14,352 nt of DNA, from the NCBI GenBank assembly GCA_016213425.1, contig JACRAI010000132.1:1-14352 (forward strand), in the 5' to 3' direction. The stretch is from an archaeon. Lineage in GTDB: Archaea > Nanobdellota > Nanobdellia > Woesearchaeales > ARS49. The translations under genes and the position numbers were made by a program. Of this stretch, positions 6,351-12,290 are shown piece after piece (position 1 is the stretch's first letter; the number at the start of each line of letters is the position of its first letter). Under the pieces are notes generated by a model. That model ran no database searches. It saw nothing but the letters and a program-made list of their open reading frames with translations, and was not told the origin of the DNA.

Positions 6351-6629
6351 ATGCAGGATTTTTATTTAGGAGAAAGTGATAATATTTATTTCTCACCAGA
6401 AGATCTTCAAGGCGATGATTGGCAGAGTGTTGAAAGAAGATGGATGTTAGATCAAATTCGTTCAGAATCTTTAGGTTTTGCTAACAGGTCAGCCAGTGAT
6501 GATTATTCAGGCAGTAACGAAACAACAGATGGAAGTGAAAACAAGTTAACAGAAGAGGATTTCAATAAACTATTAGATTGGATGTATGAAAACAATCCAG
6601 AAGATTGCGATCTAAAAGAAGATAATTAA
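6351..6629 (+). CDS. Unknown acidic protein with TxxDF...NPED tail
   Basis: A 92-residue, very acidic protein starting two bases after the previous stop with GAGGTAA before it. The front (MQDFYLGESDNIYFSPEDLQ) is acidic and aromatic, a short helix follows (DWQSVERRWMLDQIRSE), then a serine/threonine/aspartate-rich linker. LTEEDFNKLLDW (66-77) and NPED (82-85) match the tail of the 5466 protein. It is the last gene of the second run; the convergent RelE-like gene ends six bases further on. No membrane segment. Function unknown. Confidence 0.7.
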   Translation: MQDFYLGESDNIYFSPEDLQGDDWQSVERRWMLDQIRSESLGFANRSASDDYSGSNETTDGSENKLTEEDFNKLLDWMYENNPEDCDLKEDN

Positions 6630-6635
6630 TGCAAG

Positions 6636-6878
6636 CTAGAAAAGAGATTTATTCAAAATCATAATAAACACCCAAACGTTGTAAGGCCGGTTAAAGAGTT
6701 TTTTCTTTTCCGGTCTTCTTTTATCGCTTAAATCGTAACGCAAGTTCTTGTAGTGTAAAGGGTTCTCTAATATTTCATCCATCTTTTTACGGAGTATGCT
6801 ATGCTGTTTGTTGTCTCTTTTCTTAAGTTTCTTCATTATCTTAACTAAGTCTTCACTATACTCATCTTTCCAAATCAA
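6636..6878 (-). CDS. relE: RelE/ParE-type toxin, C-terminus unusual
   Basis: An 80-residue protein whose first 50 residues fit archaeal RelE mRNA-cleaving toxins: YSEDLVKIMKKLKKRD, then a helix ending MDEILENP, then HYKNLRYDLSDKRR. Family members normally continue with a beta segment carrying arginine and aromatic catalytic residues and end in a DHHD-like strand. Here the end (PEKKKLFNRPYNVWVFIMIL) does not match that pattern, so the 3' part may be frameshifted or decayed. The start appears to be a TTG five bases after the antitoxin stop, with GAGG nine bases before it. Antitoxin and toxin form a coupled pair. The activity of this copy is doubtful. Confidence 0.65.
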   Translation of the reverse strand: MIWKDEYSEDLVKIMKKLKKRDNKQHSILRKKMDEILENPLHYKNLRYDLSDKRRPEKKKLFNRPYNVWVFIMILNKSLF

Positions 6879-6883
6879 CAGAA

Positions 6884-7087
6884 TCAGTCCTCTAATTCTC
6901 GTTCAAGTTCTTCTCTTGACAAAAACTTTCCTTTTTCTATTTTTTTTAATTTATCAATGTAGGCAGGTTTGACTTCCAAATCAATATCTCTCAATCCATC
7001 AAGACCAACTTTAACTTCTTCAACTTCTTTTCTCAACGCCAAAATATCTTCATGAATAGTTTCTAAGGTTACACTTCCATTTGCCAT
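6884..7087 (-). CDS. relB: RelB-like antitoxin, leaderless
   Basis: A 67-residue protein: a long charged helix (TLETIHEDILALRKEVEEV) and a second short helix (LSREELERELED), the usual make-up of archaeal RelB-like antitoxins that wrap around a RelE toxin. The reading frame extends 15 codons further to an ATG at 7132, giving what looks like a signal peptide (MKTAIFIILVCFNLA). I reject that start because the TATA box TTATAAAT (7111-7118) lies inside it, about 27 bases before the ATG at 7087, which fits a leaderless mRNA. The toxin follows after five bases. Confidence 0.7.
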   Translation of the reverse strand: MANGSVTLETIHEDILALRKEVEEVKVGLDGLRDIDLEVKPAYIDKLKKIEKGKFLSREELERELED

Positions 7088-7109
7088 AGCAAGATTAAAA
7101 CATACGAGA

Positions 7110-7122
7110 ATTATAAATATTG
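7110..7122 (-). promoter_or_regulatory. TATA box of the RelBE-type operon
   Basis: AATATTTATAATT on the minus strand, centred about 27 bases upstream of the ATG at 7087, just after the stop of the 7129 gene. This places the transcription start at or next to the start codon and shows that the longer reading with a signal peptide is not used. Confidence 0.6.
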
Positions 7123-7128
7123 CGGTTT

Positions 7129-7617
7129 TCAATAATAAAATTCTTCAGGCTTAACTGGATCTTGTTCTTCTTTGTTTTCTTTAGGAAAAACTTTTTCGCA
7201 CAATTCAACAAATTGATCTGGGGTTAGCTTGATTCCTGTTTCAACAAGTAAATTAGCTAACTCTTCACCTTTTAGAATGTGCACTGGTTTGAAATCTAAT
7301 AATTTCTTAACAGTGTGATCACATAGGAAACCTTCGTTTAAAGCGAGTATTGCAATACGGCTCCCGCGAGTTAATTTTTCACCATCAAAACTAAAACTTT
7401 CACTTGAATGATTTTTTAATTCTTGATTAATCAAGTTAAGAATTATTTCTTTGTAATTTAAGCCTTCGATACGATGAAAGTTAGATTTTTTTTCAATATT
7501 GAATACTTTTCCTAAATATTTGCTAGATTTCTGCCTGCTTCCTTTATCAGTCCACTCATTCTCTACTAAATATGCGTAGTCTTGATTGTAGATTTTTTTG
7601 GTACGTATAAAAACCAT
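7129..7617 (-). CDS. Conserved unknown archaeal protein with YAYLVEN...KYLGKV N-terminal segment
   Basis: A 162-residue protein. The N-terminus (IRTKKIYNQDYAYLVENEWT, then RQKSSKYLGKVF) resembles a short beta domain found in some archaeal unknown proteins and at the start of IS1634-like transposases; no DDE catalytic region follows, so it is not a transposase. The rest is helical with two regions (NYKEIILNLINQEL and the C-terminal KLTPDQFVELCEKVFP). It looks intact. The mRNA is probably leaderless: the TATA box TTAAATATAC (minus strand, 7637-7646) is about 24 bases from the ATG. TTAGGCACTA (7626-7635) lies between them and recurs at 13032-13041. Function unknown. Confidence 0.75.
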   Translation of the reverse strand: MVFIRTKKIYNQDYAYLVENEWTDKGSRQKSSKYLGKVFNIEKKSNFHRIEGLNYKEIILNLINQELKNHSSESFSFDGEKLTRGSRIAILALNEGFLCDHTVKKLLDFKPVHILKGEELANLLVETGIKLTPDQFVELCEKVFPKENKEEQDPVKPEEFYY

Positions 7618-7625
7618 AACATTAT

Positions 7626-7646
7626 TTAGGCACTAGTATATTTAAT
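7626..7646 (-). promoter_or_regulatory. Promoter of the 7129-7617 gene with TAGTGCCTAA element
   Basis: The TATA box lies at 7637-7646 (minus strand TTAAATATAC). TAGTGCCTAA, covering the predicted start site at 7626-7635, is repeated as its complement at 13032-13041 and as nine bases at 9608-9616. The TATA call is good; a regulatory role for the repeat is inferred. Confidence 0.5.
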
Positions 7647-7685
7647 TTTTGCTAACCCACATTCAGTGATAACACCAGAATGAAT

Positions 7686-7958
7686 TTACTTGATGTTTTT
7701 AGCTTCAGAATTCAACTTTTCTGCTTCTTTTTCTAATCTTTTAATTGCCGCTTTAACAACTTTTCTTGGGCTTTCGCCATCAGTTTGTACTATGAATCTT
7801 GGAGCATTAACTAATGGGTGATCCACATAATATCCTGCTGCTTTGACGTGTGAGTCATTCCATAGCTCTTTTTTGAGAACACTTGAAATTGTGCTAACGT
7901 CACCTTTAAGATCAAATACAAACTTATCTTTGTTTTCTTCTACAATTACTACTTCCAT
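7686..7958 (-). CDS. rpoL: DNA-directed RNA polymerase subunit L (Rpo11)
   Basis: A 90-residue protein that fits archaeal RNA polymerase subunit L, counterpart of eukaryotic Rpb11 and of the alpha subunit N-terminal domain. Recognisable are the helix ISSVLKKELWNDSHVKAAGY, the HPLVNAPRFIVQTDG strand region and the C-terminal helix SPRKVVKAAIKRLEKEAEKL. Length is typical. It pairs with Rpo3 in the assembly platform of the enzyme in the cytoplasm. The ATG starts six bases after the stop of the membrane coiled-coil gene, so it is probably co-transcribed with it and with the METTL5-like gene. This gene marks the segment as chromosomal and archaeal. Confidence 0.9.
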   Translation of the reverse strand: MEVVIVEENKDKFVFDLKGDVSTISSVLKKELWNDSHVKAAGYYVDHPLVNAPRFIVQTDGESPRKVVKAAIKRLEKEAEKLNSEAKNIK

Positions 7959-7964
7959 TTTAAA

Positions 7965-8666
7965 TCAAGAATTCACGTTTAGCTTATAAACCTTTCTTTT
8001 GCAAGTGTCTACTGCCCATTTATTGATTTTTACTTGTGTAGAAACTTTTCCTAGTTGAGATAAGTAAAATGCAGGCTTGGAAGCATCTGTTCCTATTAAT
8101 TCTGCCTTTCTTGCCTCTGGAGCATTTTGAAGGACGAAATCCATCGAGTTTTGAAACTCTTGACTTAGATCTAAAACTGTTTGAAGAAATCTTTGTCCTT
8201 TATCTAAAGCTTCCATATCTTTGCAATCTAGCTTTTCTGTGACTACGGGACTTCCTAATATGTATTCAAATTCTAATTCTCCTGCAGGGCCTAGTGCTTC
8301 ATATTTTTGATATTCTTTTTCTGCAAGAAGCATTTTCTTTCTTGCGTCTGTTAATTTGCTTAGAACTTCTTCCCATGTTGATAATTCCGTTTTTCCTTGT
8401 AATTGTTCGCTTTGTGATTTTAGTTCTCCTTCTAAATTATCTATATCTCCCAATGCATCGTCGATAAAAGAGTAACCTATTAGCATTCCTCCTATTGATT
8501 CTTGCTTCCAATTAGTGTTATATTTTTGATCTATTTCGCCTAATTTTTTTAAAGTTGAATCTAAATCGTGCGCTTTTTGTGGCAACAAGAATGGTGTTGC
8601 AAGAACAACCAGTAATAAGACGAGTAAGCCACCGAACGCAACTTTTTTATATGTCATGTAGAGCAT
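7965..8666 (-). CDS. Membrane-anchored extracytoplasmic coiled-coil protein
   Basis: A 233-residue protein with a basic start (MTYKKV), one hydrophobic helix at about residues 9-29 (GGLLVLLLVVLATPFLL) and then a long soluble helical domain, probably outside the cell. The helices HDLDSTLKKLGEIDQKY, DIDNLEGELKSQSEQL and TDARKKMLLAEKEYQKYEAL suggest coiled coils. Two cysteines (C148 in KLDCKDM and C223 in DTCKRK) could form a disulfide. The ATG three codons in (8657) is an alternative start. It lies 14 bases after the METTL5-like gene and six before rpoL. No known family was recognised; the general shape is like LemA or other helical surface proteins, without their signatures. Confidence 0.75.
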   Translation of the reverse strand: MLYMTYKKVAFGGLLVLLLVVLATPFLLPQKAHDLDSTLKKLGEIDQKYNTNWKQESIGGMLIGYSFIDDALGDIDNLEGELKSQSEQLQGKTELSTWEEVLSKLTDARKKMLLAEKEYQKYEALGPAGELEFEYILGSPVVTEKLDCKDMEALDKGQRFLQTVLDLSQEFQNSMDFVLQNAPEARKAELIGTDASKPAFYLSQLGKVSTQVKINKWAVDTCKRKVYKLNVNS

Positions 8667-8680
8667 TGTTGTATAAGTAA

Positions 8681-9313
8681 TTAATAAAGATTTTGTTTTT
8701 CAAGTCTATATACTTTAACTAAAACATTCTTAACTGGTTTTGTATGAAAAAAATGTATTTTCTTAATTGGAAAATTAAAGAACCATTCATTAATCACTTT
8801 AAAACTATTTTTACCCACAAATTTTTTTATAAATTCATCTGTACTTGACTTGTGAAACGTATATATTATTGGTGCTAAAGTGAATGCTTTTTCTAAAAAT
8901 AGCTTATCTGCGTGTTCTTTTTTTGTTCCAAAAGGAGGGTTTTGAAGAACTATATCGCACTTTTCATTAAATTCTTCAATTTTTAGATTCAAAAAAACTC
9001 CTTCACCAATCTTAAACTCACTTTTGAGCAATTCATAGTTATTTTTAGCTATATTCAGAGTTTCTTCCTCACTTTCTACAAAATAAACCTTTTTTGCACC
9101 TAATAATAAAGCTCCCAAACCCAATATTCCATTACCTGCTCCGAGATCAGCTATCACTTTTCGATCAAATTCTCCTATTACTCCATAATTCCATAATATT
9201 GTTGCAGCTATTTCACTATCTGTGCAATACTGCTCAGTACTCACTTTAGGGCTTTCCAAAGGTTTTAACTTAGAAAGAATTATTGCTAATTGTTTTTTAG
9301 AGTTTACATTCAT
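8681..9313 (-). CDS. METTL5-like N6-adenine RNA methyltransferase
   Basis: A 210-residue protein with all landmarks of the archaeal/eukaryotic METTL5 family (COG2263): STEQYCTDSEIAA (25-37), motif I DLGAGNGILGLGALLLGA (56-73), the acidic VYFVES at 77-82 and the catalytic NPPFGTKKEHAD at 125-136. The NPPF form is that of adenine N6-methyltransferases; the human member modifies one adenosine of 18S rRNA. The archaeal target is inferred to be small-subunit rRNA. Length is normal. A TATA-like AATAAAAA (about 9338-9346) lies near 29 bases before the ATG, and the repeat element GTGAGAGTT (9318-9326) is between them. Confidence 0.88.
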   Translation of the reverse strand: MNVNSKKQLAIILSKLKPLESPKVSTEQYCTDSEIAATILWNYGVIGEFDRKVIADLGAGNGILGLGALLLGAKKVYFVESEEETLNIAKNNYELLKSEFKIGEGVFLNLKIEEFNEKCDIVLQNPPFGTKKEHADKLFLEKAFTLAPIIYTFHKSSTDEFIKKFVGKNSFKVINEWFFNFPIKKIHFFHTKPVKNVLVKVYRLEKQNLY

Positions 9314-9317
9314 TTTT

Positions 9318-9597
9318 AACTCTCACTTTCTGCTTGTTTTTTATTAATTTAACTGTTTTTTGGTCTGTAGTATGAATTTTTGATTTAGGAGCTCCACTAA
9401 AAACCTCAAACTAAGAACTATTAACTTGTTTGAACTCTCACTTTTTGGCCTTTTTATGGGAAAATGGAGTATTTTTGTTCCAATTTGGTGTGAATATGAT
9501 CTCACTTTTTAGTCAGATTCTGGCATTATGGGAGAAATGAGTCATTTTTTCTCATTCATTTTTTTGAAAAAACTCTCACTTTTTTATCATTTTATGG
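9318..9597 (-). repeat. Four spaced GTGAGAG repeat units, two with a CCATAAAA box at fixed distance
   Basis: Read on the minus strand, GTGAGAGTT occurs at 9318-9326, 9433-9441 and 9571-9579, and GTGAGATC at 9498-9505, each preceded by a run of A. CCATAAAA lies exactly 10 bases before the units at 9433 and 9571 (plus-strand TTTTATGG at 9452-9459 and 9590-9597); a degenerate CCAGAATC is at the same distance for the 9498 unit. The first unit is in the METTL5-like promoter. The boxes look like archaeal TATA elements, so these may be small promoters, ncRNA units or protein-binding iterons. No open frame of note follows any of them. Confidence 0.6.
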
Positions 9598-9859
9598 TGT
9601 TTTCCAATAGTGCCTATTCAATGTTTTAGGGTATTTTGCCATAATTTGTTTTTTAGTTCTAATGAATTTATTGTTAAAAAGAAATCAAATGATGGGTAAA
9701 ATTCCTTAAAAAAAAGGCAGGACTCAGCTTGTTTTTTGCTTCGTCAATATGATTCTTGAATCGTTTTGAATGCTTTTTTTTAATTCAAATACTGATTAAA
9801 AGATCCAATATTTTTTGTGATTATTTTTGAATTTTAAAGCAAAGCTTAGATTATTCTTG

Positions 9860-10070
9860 AGACTGTCTCAGGATTGTCTCGATATTGTCCCAAAATTTGT
9901 TGGGACAATAATTTATCGTCGATATTTTCTTTTTATTGTCCTATTTTTGTCCCAGGATAATCTTGGGACTGTCTTTTTCCAGTCTCATTCCTAAGTATTG
10001 TCCCAATTTTGTCTCGAGACTATTTTTTATCGTCGATAAAATAGTCCCAAATTGTCCTGGGATTGTCCCA
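9860..10070. promoter_or_regulatory. Dense array of TTGTCCCA-like sites with two TATCGTCGATA palindromes
   Basis: About 13 copies of a TGTCYC core occur in 210 bases, at 9864, 9874, 9885, 9901 (reverse), 9936, 9947, 9964 (reverse), 9981, 9998, 10009, 10043, 10052 and 10063; most spacings are near 10-11 or 17 bases. Several pair as inverted repeats: TATTGTCCCA/TGGGACAATA (9883-9892, 9901-9910), GAGACTGTCTC (9860-9870), GTCTCGAGAC (10011-10020) and TGGGATTGTCCCA (10058-10070). TATCGTCGATA lies at 9914-9924 and inside a 17-base perfect odd palindrome at 10025-10041. The array ends next to the TATA box of the winged-helix gene. Iterons or a cooperative operator are the likely readings. Confidence 0.7.
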
Positions 10071-10082
10071 AAAATCAAAAAG

Positions 10083-10091
10083 TTTTTATAC
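10083..10091 (+). promoter_or_regulatory. TATA box of the 10113 gene
   Basis: TTTTTATAC centred about 26 bases before the ATG at 10113, giving a leaderless mRNA. It directly follows the last TTGTCCCA site, so protein bound to the array would block TBP/TFB access. Confidence 0.65.
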
Positions 10092-10112
10092 TTCAATATT
10101 CTTTATTTTTTT

Positions 10113-10730
10113 ATGTTGTCTTTTTTAAAAAGAAGGTCGAAAGTAAACAAAGTAGATTCATTTAAAAAAAACGTTGCTAATGCGTTTTCTAAAGTTAAAG
10201 AGGATACAAATATTTTATATCAATGGATAGAATATCTTTCTTCTCAAAATCAACAGCTACAATCTCTGGTTGAACAGCTGAAAAGAGAGGTTAAAATTCT
10301 GCCTAAAACTGATCAGGAAATCAAATTTATAGTCGATAAATATTATTCTTTTGAGCACTTATTTTCTAGACTTGAAGAACTTGAAAATAGAATGGGATCT
10401 GTAGAAAGAGGAGTTTCAAGAAGGATTTCACTTGAAGAACCTTCTTCTGTTAAGTTAAAAGAACCGAGGCAGATACTTCAAGAAACTATTGCTAAAAGAA
10501 TATCAAAAAACTCTAAAGAATACATAAAAAACATACTTACTTCTTTGATAACAAAGTATAACAACATAGCAGGCTCACAGCTTAAAGAAATGGTTGTTGA
10601 AGAACAAAAATTATGTTCCAAAAGTTCTTTCTACAGACTTCTTGAAGAGCTAGAAAAAGAAGAAGCAATAACTGTTTTTTCAAGCGGAAAATCTAAATTT
10701 TTTGCAGTCAATTTATCGTCGAAGAACTAA
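10113..10730 (+). CDS. Coiled-coil plus winged-helix DNA-binding protein
   Basis: A 205-residue protein. The N-terminus is basic (MLSFLKRRSKVNK), residues 15-100 are coiled coil (for example NQQLQSLVEQLKREV and FSRLEELENRM), and residues 120-200 form a winged helix: ILQETIAKRISKN, YIKNILTSLITKY, a recognition helix SKSSFYRLLEELEKEEAI and a wing TVFSSGKSKFFAVN. I recall this layout from DPANN genomes; no formal family is claimed. I chose the ATG at 10113 because the TATA box is 26 bases upstream. The binding-site array right in front suggests it controls itself or binds there for replication or segregation. TATAGTCGATA (10330-10340) and TTTATCGTCGA (10712-10722) inside the gene are further copies of the palindrome core. 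Confidence 0.78.
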   Translation: MLSFLKRRSKVNKVDSFKKNVANAFSKVKEDTNILYQWIEYLSSQNQQLQSLVEQLKREVKILPKTDQEIKFIVDKYYSFEHLFSRLEELENRMGSVERGVSRRISLEEPSSVKLKEPRQILQETIAKRISKNSKEYIKNILTSLITKYNNIAGSQLKEMVVEEQKLCSKSSFYRLLEELEKEEAITVFSSGKSKFFAVNLSSKN

Positions 10731-10775
10731 CTGTCGGAAATATCCCAGTTTATGGCATATTTTGTAAAACAATAA

Positions 10776-10838
10776 TCTTTTTAAATCAGTTATATCTTGA
10801 TTGTTTTCAAGCGTTTTAGGGCGTTTTAAATGGGGTGA
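10776..10838 (+). promoter_or_regulatory. Promoter and 10-base direct repeat before the second coiled-coil/HTH gene
   Basis: A TATA-like CTTTTTAAAT lies at about 10778-10787. Downstream, GCGTTTTA occurs twice, at 10811-10818 and 10821-10828, exactly 10 bases apart, at the expected start site. GGGGTGA (10832-10838) is a Shine-Dalgarno site for the ATG at 10843. CTGTCGGAAATATCCCAG at 10731-10748 is loosely like the CCCGACA elements further right. Confidence 0.55.
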
Positions 10839-10842
10839 AATT

Positions 10843-11352
10843 ATGGAATTACAGGGGGACTTAAGTTTAAAAATACCTGTCTGTTCAGTCCTTGAACAGA
10901 TAAGAGAAGAATTAGATGATCACAGACTAGCGATTAATGAAACAACCACGGAAGTTCAAGCAGGTTACGAAGAAATTCAACTTCTCCATGATAAAATTGA
11001 AAAACTTCACGAGAAAATTGAAGAGCTAACTTTTTTAATTAAGGGCACAACTGAAAAACAAGAATTTAACATCAATCCTTTAACTGGTAAAGAGAAAGAA
11101 GTTTTTACTGCATTTTATTCTTTAAATGAAATCAATGATCAGGTAACTTATCGTCAAATAGCTAGAAAGTTAGGCACTGCCGAGCCTTTAGTTTCTCTTT
11201 ATGTTAACTCTATGCGCGAAAAAGGAGTACCTATAGAAAAAAGATTCAAAGGAAATGTAGTTTTTCTTAAATTAGAGGACAAATTTCGTCAAGAACAAGC
11301 TAAAAACAACATTTTGAAAATAAACACTTTGTTAACTTACTGGTGTAAATGA
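10843..11352 (+). CDS. Coiled-coil plus helix-turn-helix DNA-binding protein
   Basis: A 169-residue protein. Residues 15-66 are coiled coil (EEIQLLHDKIEKLHEKIEEL). Residues 79-143 form an HTH of sigma-region-4/LuxR-like shape: LTGKEKEVFTAFYSLNE, VTYRQIARKLGTAEPLVSLY, VNSMREKGVPIEKR and the strand NVVFLKL. The end LEDKFRQEQAKNNIL is typical of a DPANN family that I recall with the order coiled coil, HTH, then FRxLQAKxN. I chose the ATG at 10843 because GGGGTGA lies five bases upstream; an in-frame TTG at 10801 lies in the promoter. Its last 16 bases overlap the end of the convergent 11337 gene. Probably a transcription or replication regulator acting with the 10113 protein. Confidence 0.78.
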   Translation: MELQGDLSLKIPVCSVLEQIREELDDHRLAINETTTEVQAGYEEIQLLHDKIEKLHEKIEELTFLIKGTTEKQEFNINPLTGKEKEVFTAFYSLNEINDQVTYRQIARKLGTAEPLVSLYVNSMREKGVPIEKRFKGNVVFLKLEDKFRQEQAKNNILKINTLLTYWCK

Positions 11353-11849
11353 TTAACAGATTCTTGAGGTTCTTCATCCTCAGAAATCCCATCTTTTCTT
11401 AGTTTTTCTTTCTTTAATTCTAATTGTAATTGTTCAATTAACTTAAAACTTTCATCCATGTGTTGTTTTATTCTTCCTTCTGCTTTTCTGAATGAATTTT
11501 CTAGATTGGTTCCATTTAATTCATATCCAATAACAACTTTTCCTTGATTAACAAAAGAAGTTTTTTTAAGCAAATTAAGATCGAGCCACCTTCTTAAGTA
11601 ATCATACATTGTTTGTCTTTTTATTCCTGCAAATACGCCCATATCTTCAACAGGCATAACTGCCACTTCTGGTTTTCTTTCTCTGTTTGATTGTTTTTTT
11701 CTTTCATAAAGCTCTAACAAAAGTCTGTGCATTTGAGCTGCACCATCTTTTTTTCTAGGTAGTAAGCCAAACCTAGCAAGCAAAACTTTAGACATCTCGT
11801 CGCTGTTTGCTTGCTCAAGAGCCTCTTTTTGTTCAAGCTGAATCTTCAT
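11337..11849 (-). CDS. Winged-helix DNA-binding protein with coiled-coil tail
   Basis: A 170-residue basic protein. Residues 20-55 (SKVLLARFGLLPRKKDGAAQ, LLLELYERKKQ) are helical and basic. Residues 62-115 fit a winged helix: VAVMPVEDMGVFAGI, recognition helix KRQTMYDYLRRWLDLNLL, wing KKTSFVNQGKVVIGYEL. Residues 118-155 are a long coiled-coil helix and the end is acidic. The domain looks well conserved and resembles proteins I remember from DPANN archaea, but no function is assigned. It is transcribed away from the T-rich noncoding region on its upstream side, with TATA-like AATTAATAAAG (about 11875-11886) and AAGGGTG (11868-11874). Its gene end overlaps the convergent neighbour by 16 bases. 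Confidence 0.78.
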   Translation of the reverse strand: MKIQLEQKEALEQANSDEMSKVLLARFGLLPRKKDGAAQMHRLLLELYERKKQSNRERKPEVAVMPVEDMGVFAGIKRQTMYDYLRRWLDLNLLKKTSFVNQGKVVIGYELNGTNLENSFRKAEGRIKQHMDESFKLIEQLQLELKKEKLRKDGISEDEEPQESVNHLHQ

Positions 11850-11883
11850 GTTTGAGTTTTCTTAACACCCTTCTTTATTAATT

Positions 11884-12180
11884 TTTCTCTTTTAATCCCG
11901 ACAGCGACGGCTTTAGGCCATTTTATTTCATCATCACAGATCTAAAAACCACTGTTTTTGCAGTTTTTCATTGTTTTTTTAAGACTTTTTCAATTTGATG
12001 AGTGAATACACCTTTTTTCCAGCTTATTTTTGAATTTTTGTTTTAAAAAAAGATCTTTTCTTGGAAAATCTCGACAACTTTTTCAACGAAGTAGTTGTTG
12101 ATTTTCATGTTTTTTCTTGTTTCTCTTTTAATCCCTGCGCTGTCGGGATTATAGATGTTTTTTTAGCATTATCCCGACAA
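11884..12180. repeat. CCCGACA elements with 16-base direct and 14-base inverted repeats
   Basis: TTTCTCTTTTAATCCC occurs at 11884-11899 and again at 12120-12135. TAATCCCGACAGCG at 11893-11906 has an exact inverted copy at 12138-12151. The second site therefore folds as TAATCCC (12129-12135), nine bases, GGGATTA (12145-12151). A third CCCGACA is at 12172-12178. These GC-rich islands stand out in an otherwise T-rich stretch and look like protein-binding sites or an RNA hairpin. Confidence 0.65.
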
Positions 12181-12202
12181 ATCAGGTTGAGGGGGTATTG
12201 CT

Positions 12203-12290
12203 TTGGAGGCTAACCTATTGACGATAAAGTTGGCAAAAGAATGCCTCAAATTGATTTTAGGTGATTATCCCTTACAAGTCAGAGTATCTT
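12203..12290 (+). pseudogene. Possible remnant of a helical DNA-binding protein gene
   Basis: From a TTG at 12203, after the purine-rich GGTTGAGGGGG, the frame reads EANLLTIKLAKECLKLILGD then YPLQV with balanced codon use, like the first two helices of a winged-helix protein. From about 12290 the frame turns into phenylalanine- and leucine-rich translation of T tracts and stops at 12427, so no full protein is present. At 12430-12476 another short frame reads EVDLDKDYLHID. This may be a decayed gene or chance in biased sequence. Confidence 0.25.

Larger units (their letters stand above)
9314..10112. other. Noncoding region of about 800 bases between METTL5-like gene and winged-helix gene
   Basis: No gene is supported here. 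The left half holds the GTGAGAG repeats, GCATTATGGGAGA (9523-9535, repeated at 12729-12741), CCAATAGTGCCTA (9604-9616, inverted copy at 13033-13045) and the palindrome GGAGCTCC (about 9388-9395). Bases 9660-9840 show nothing clear apart from A and T runs. The right end, 9860-10070, is a dense binding-site array described separately. An open frame from a TTG at 9936 runs into the 10113 gene, but its first 59 codons are made of the repeat array and are not coding. Confidence 0.65.

Noticed and set aside
7129..7617. Transposase gene, from the YAYLVEN...YLGKV start
   Set aside because: Only the short N-terminal segment is similar; the protein is 162 residues with no DDE catalytic region and no flanking inverted repeats.
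9860..10070. CRISPR array
   Set aside because: The repeated core is only about 8 bases, occurs in both orientations and has no constant repeat-spacer unit; no cas gene is present.
9936..10112. In-frame extension of the winged-helix protein to a TTG start, adding 59 residues
   Set aside because: The stretch is the TGTCYC repeat array, the TATA box lies inside it 26 bases before the ATG at 10113, and the added residues have no protein-like pattern.
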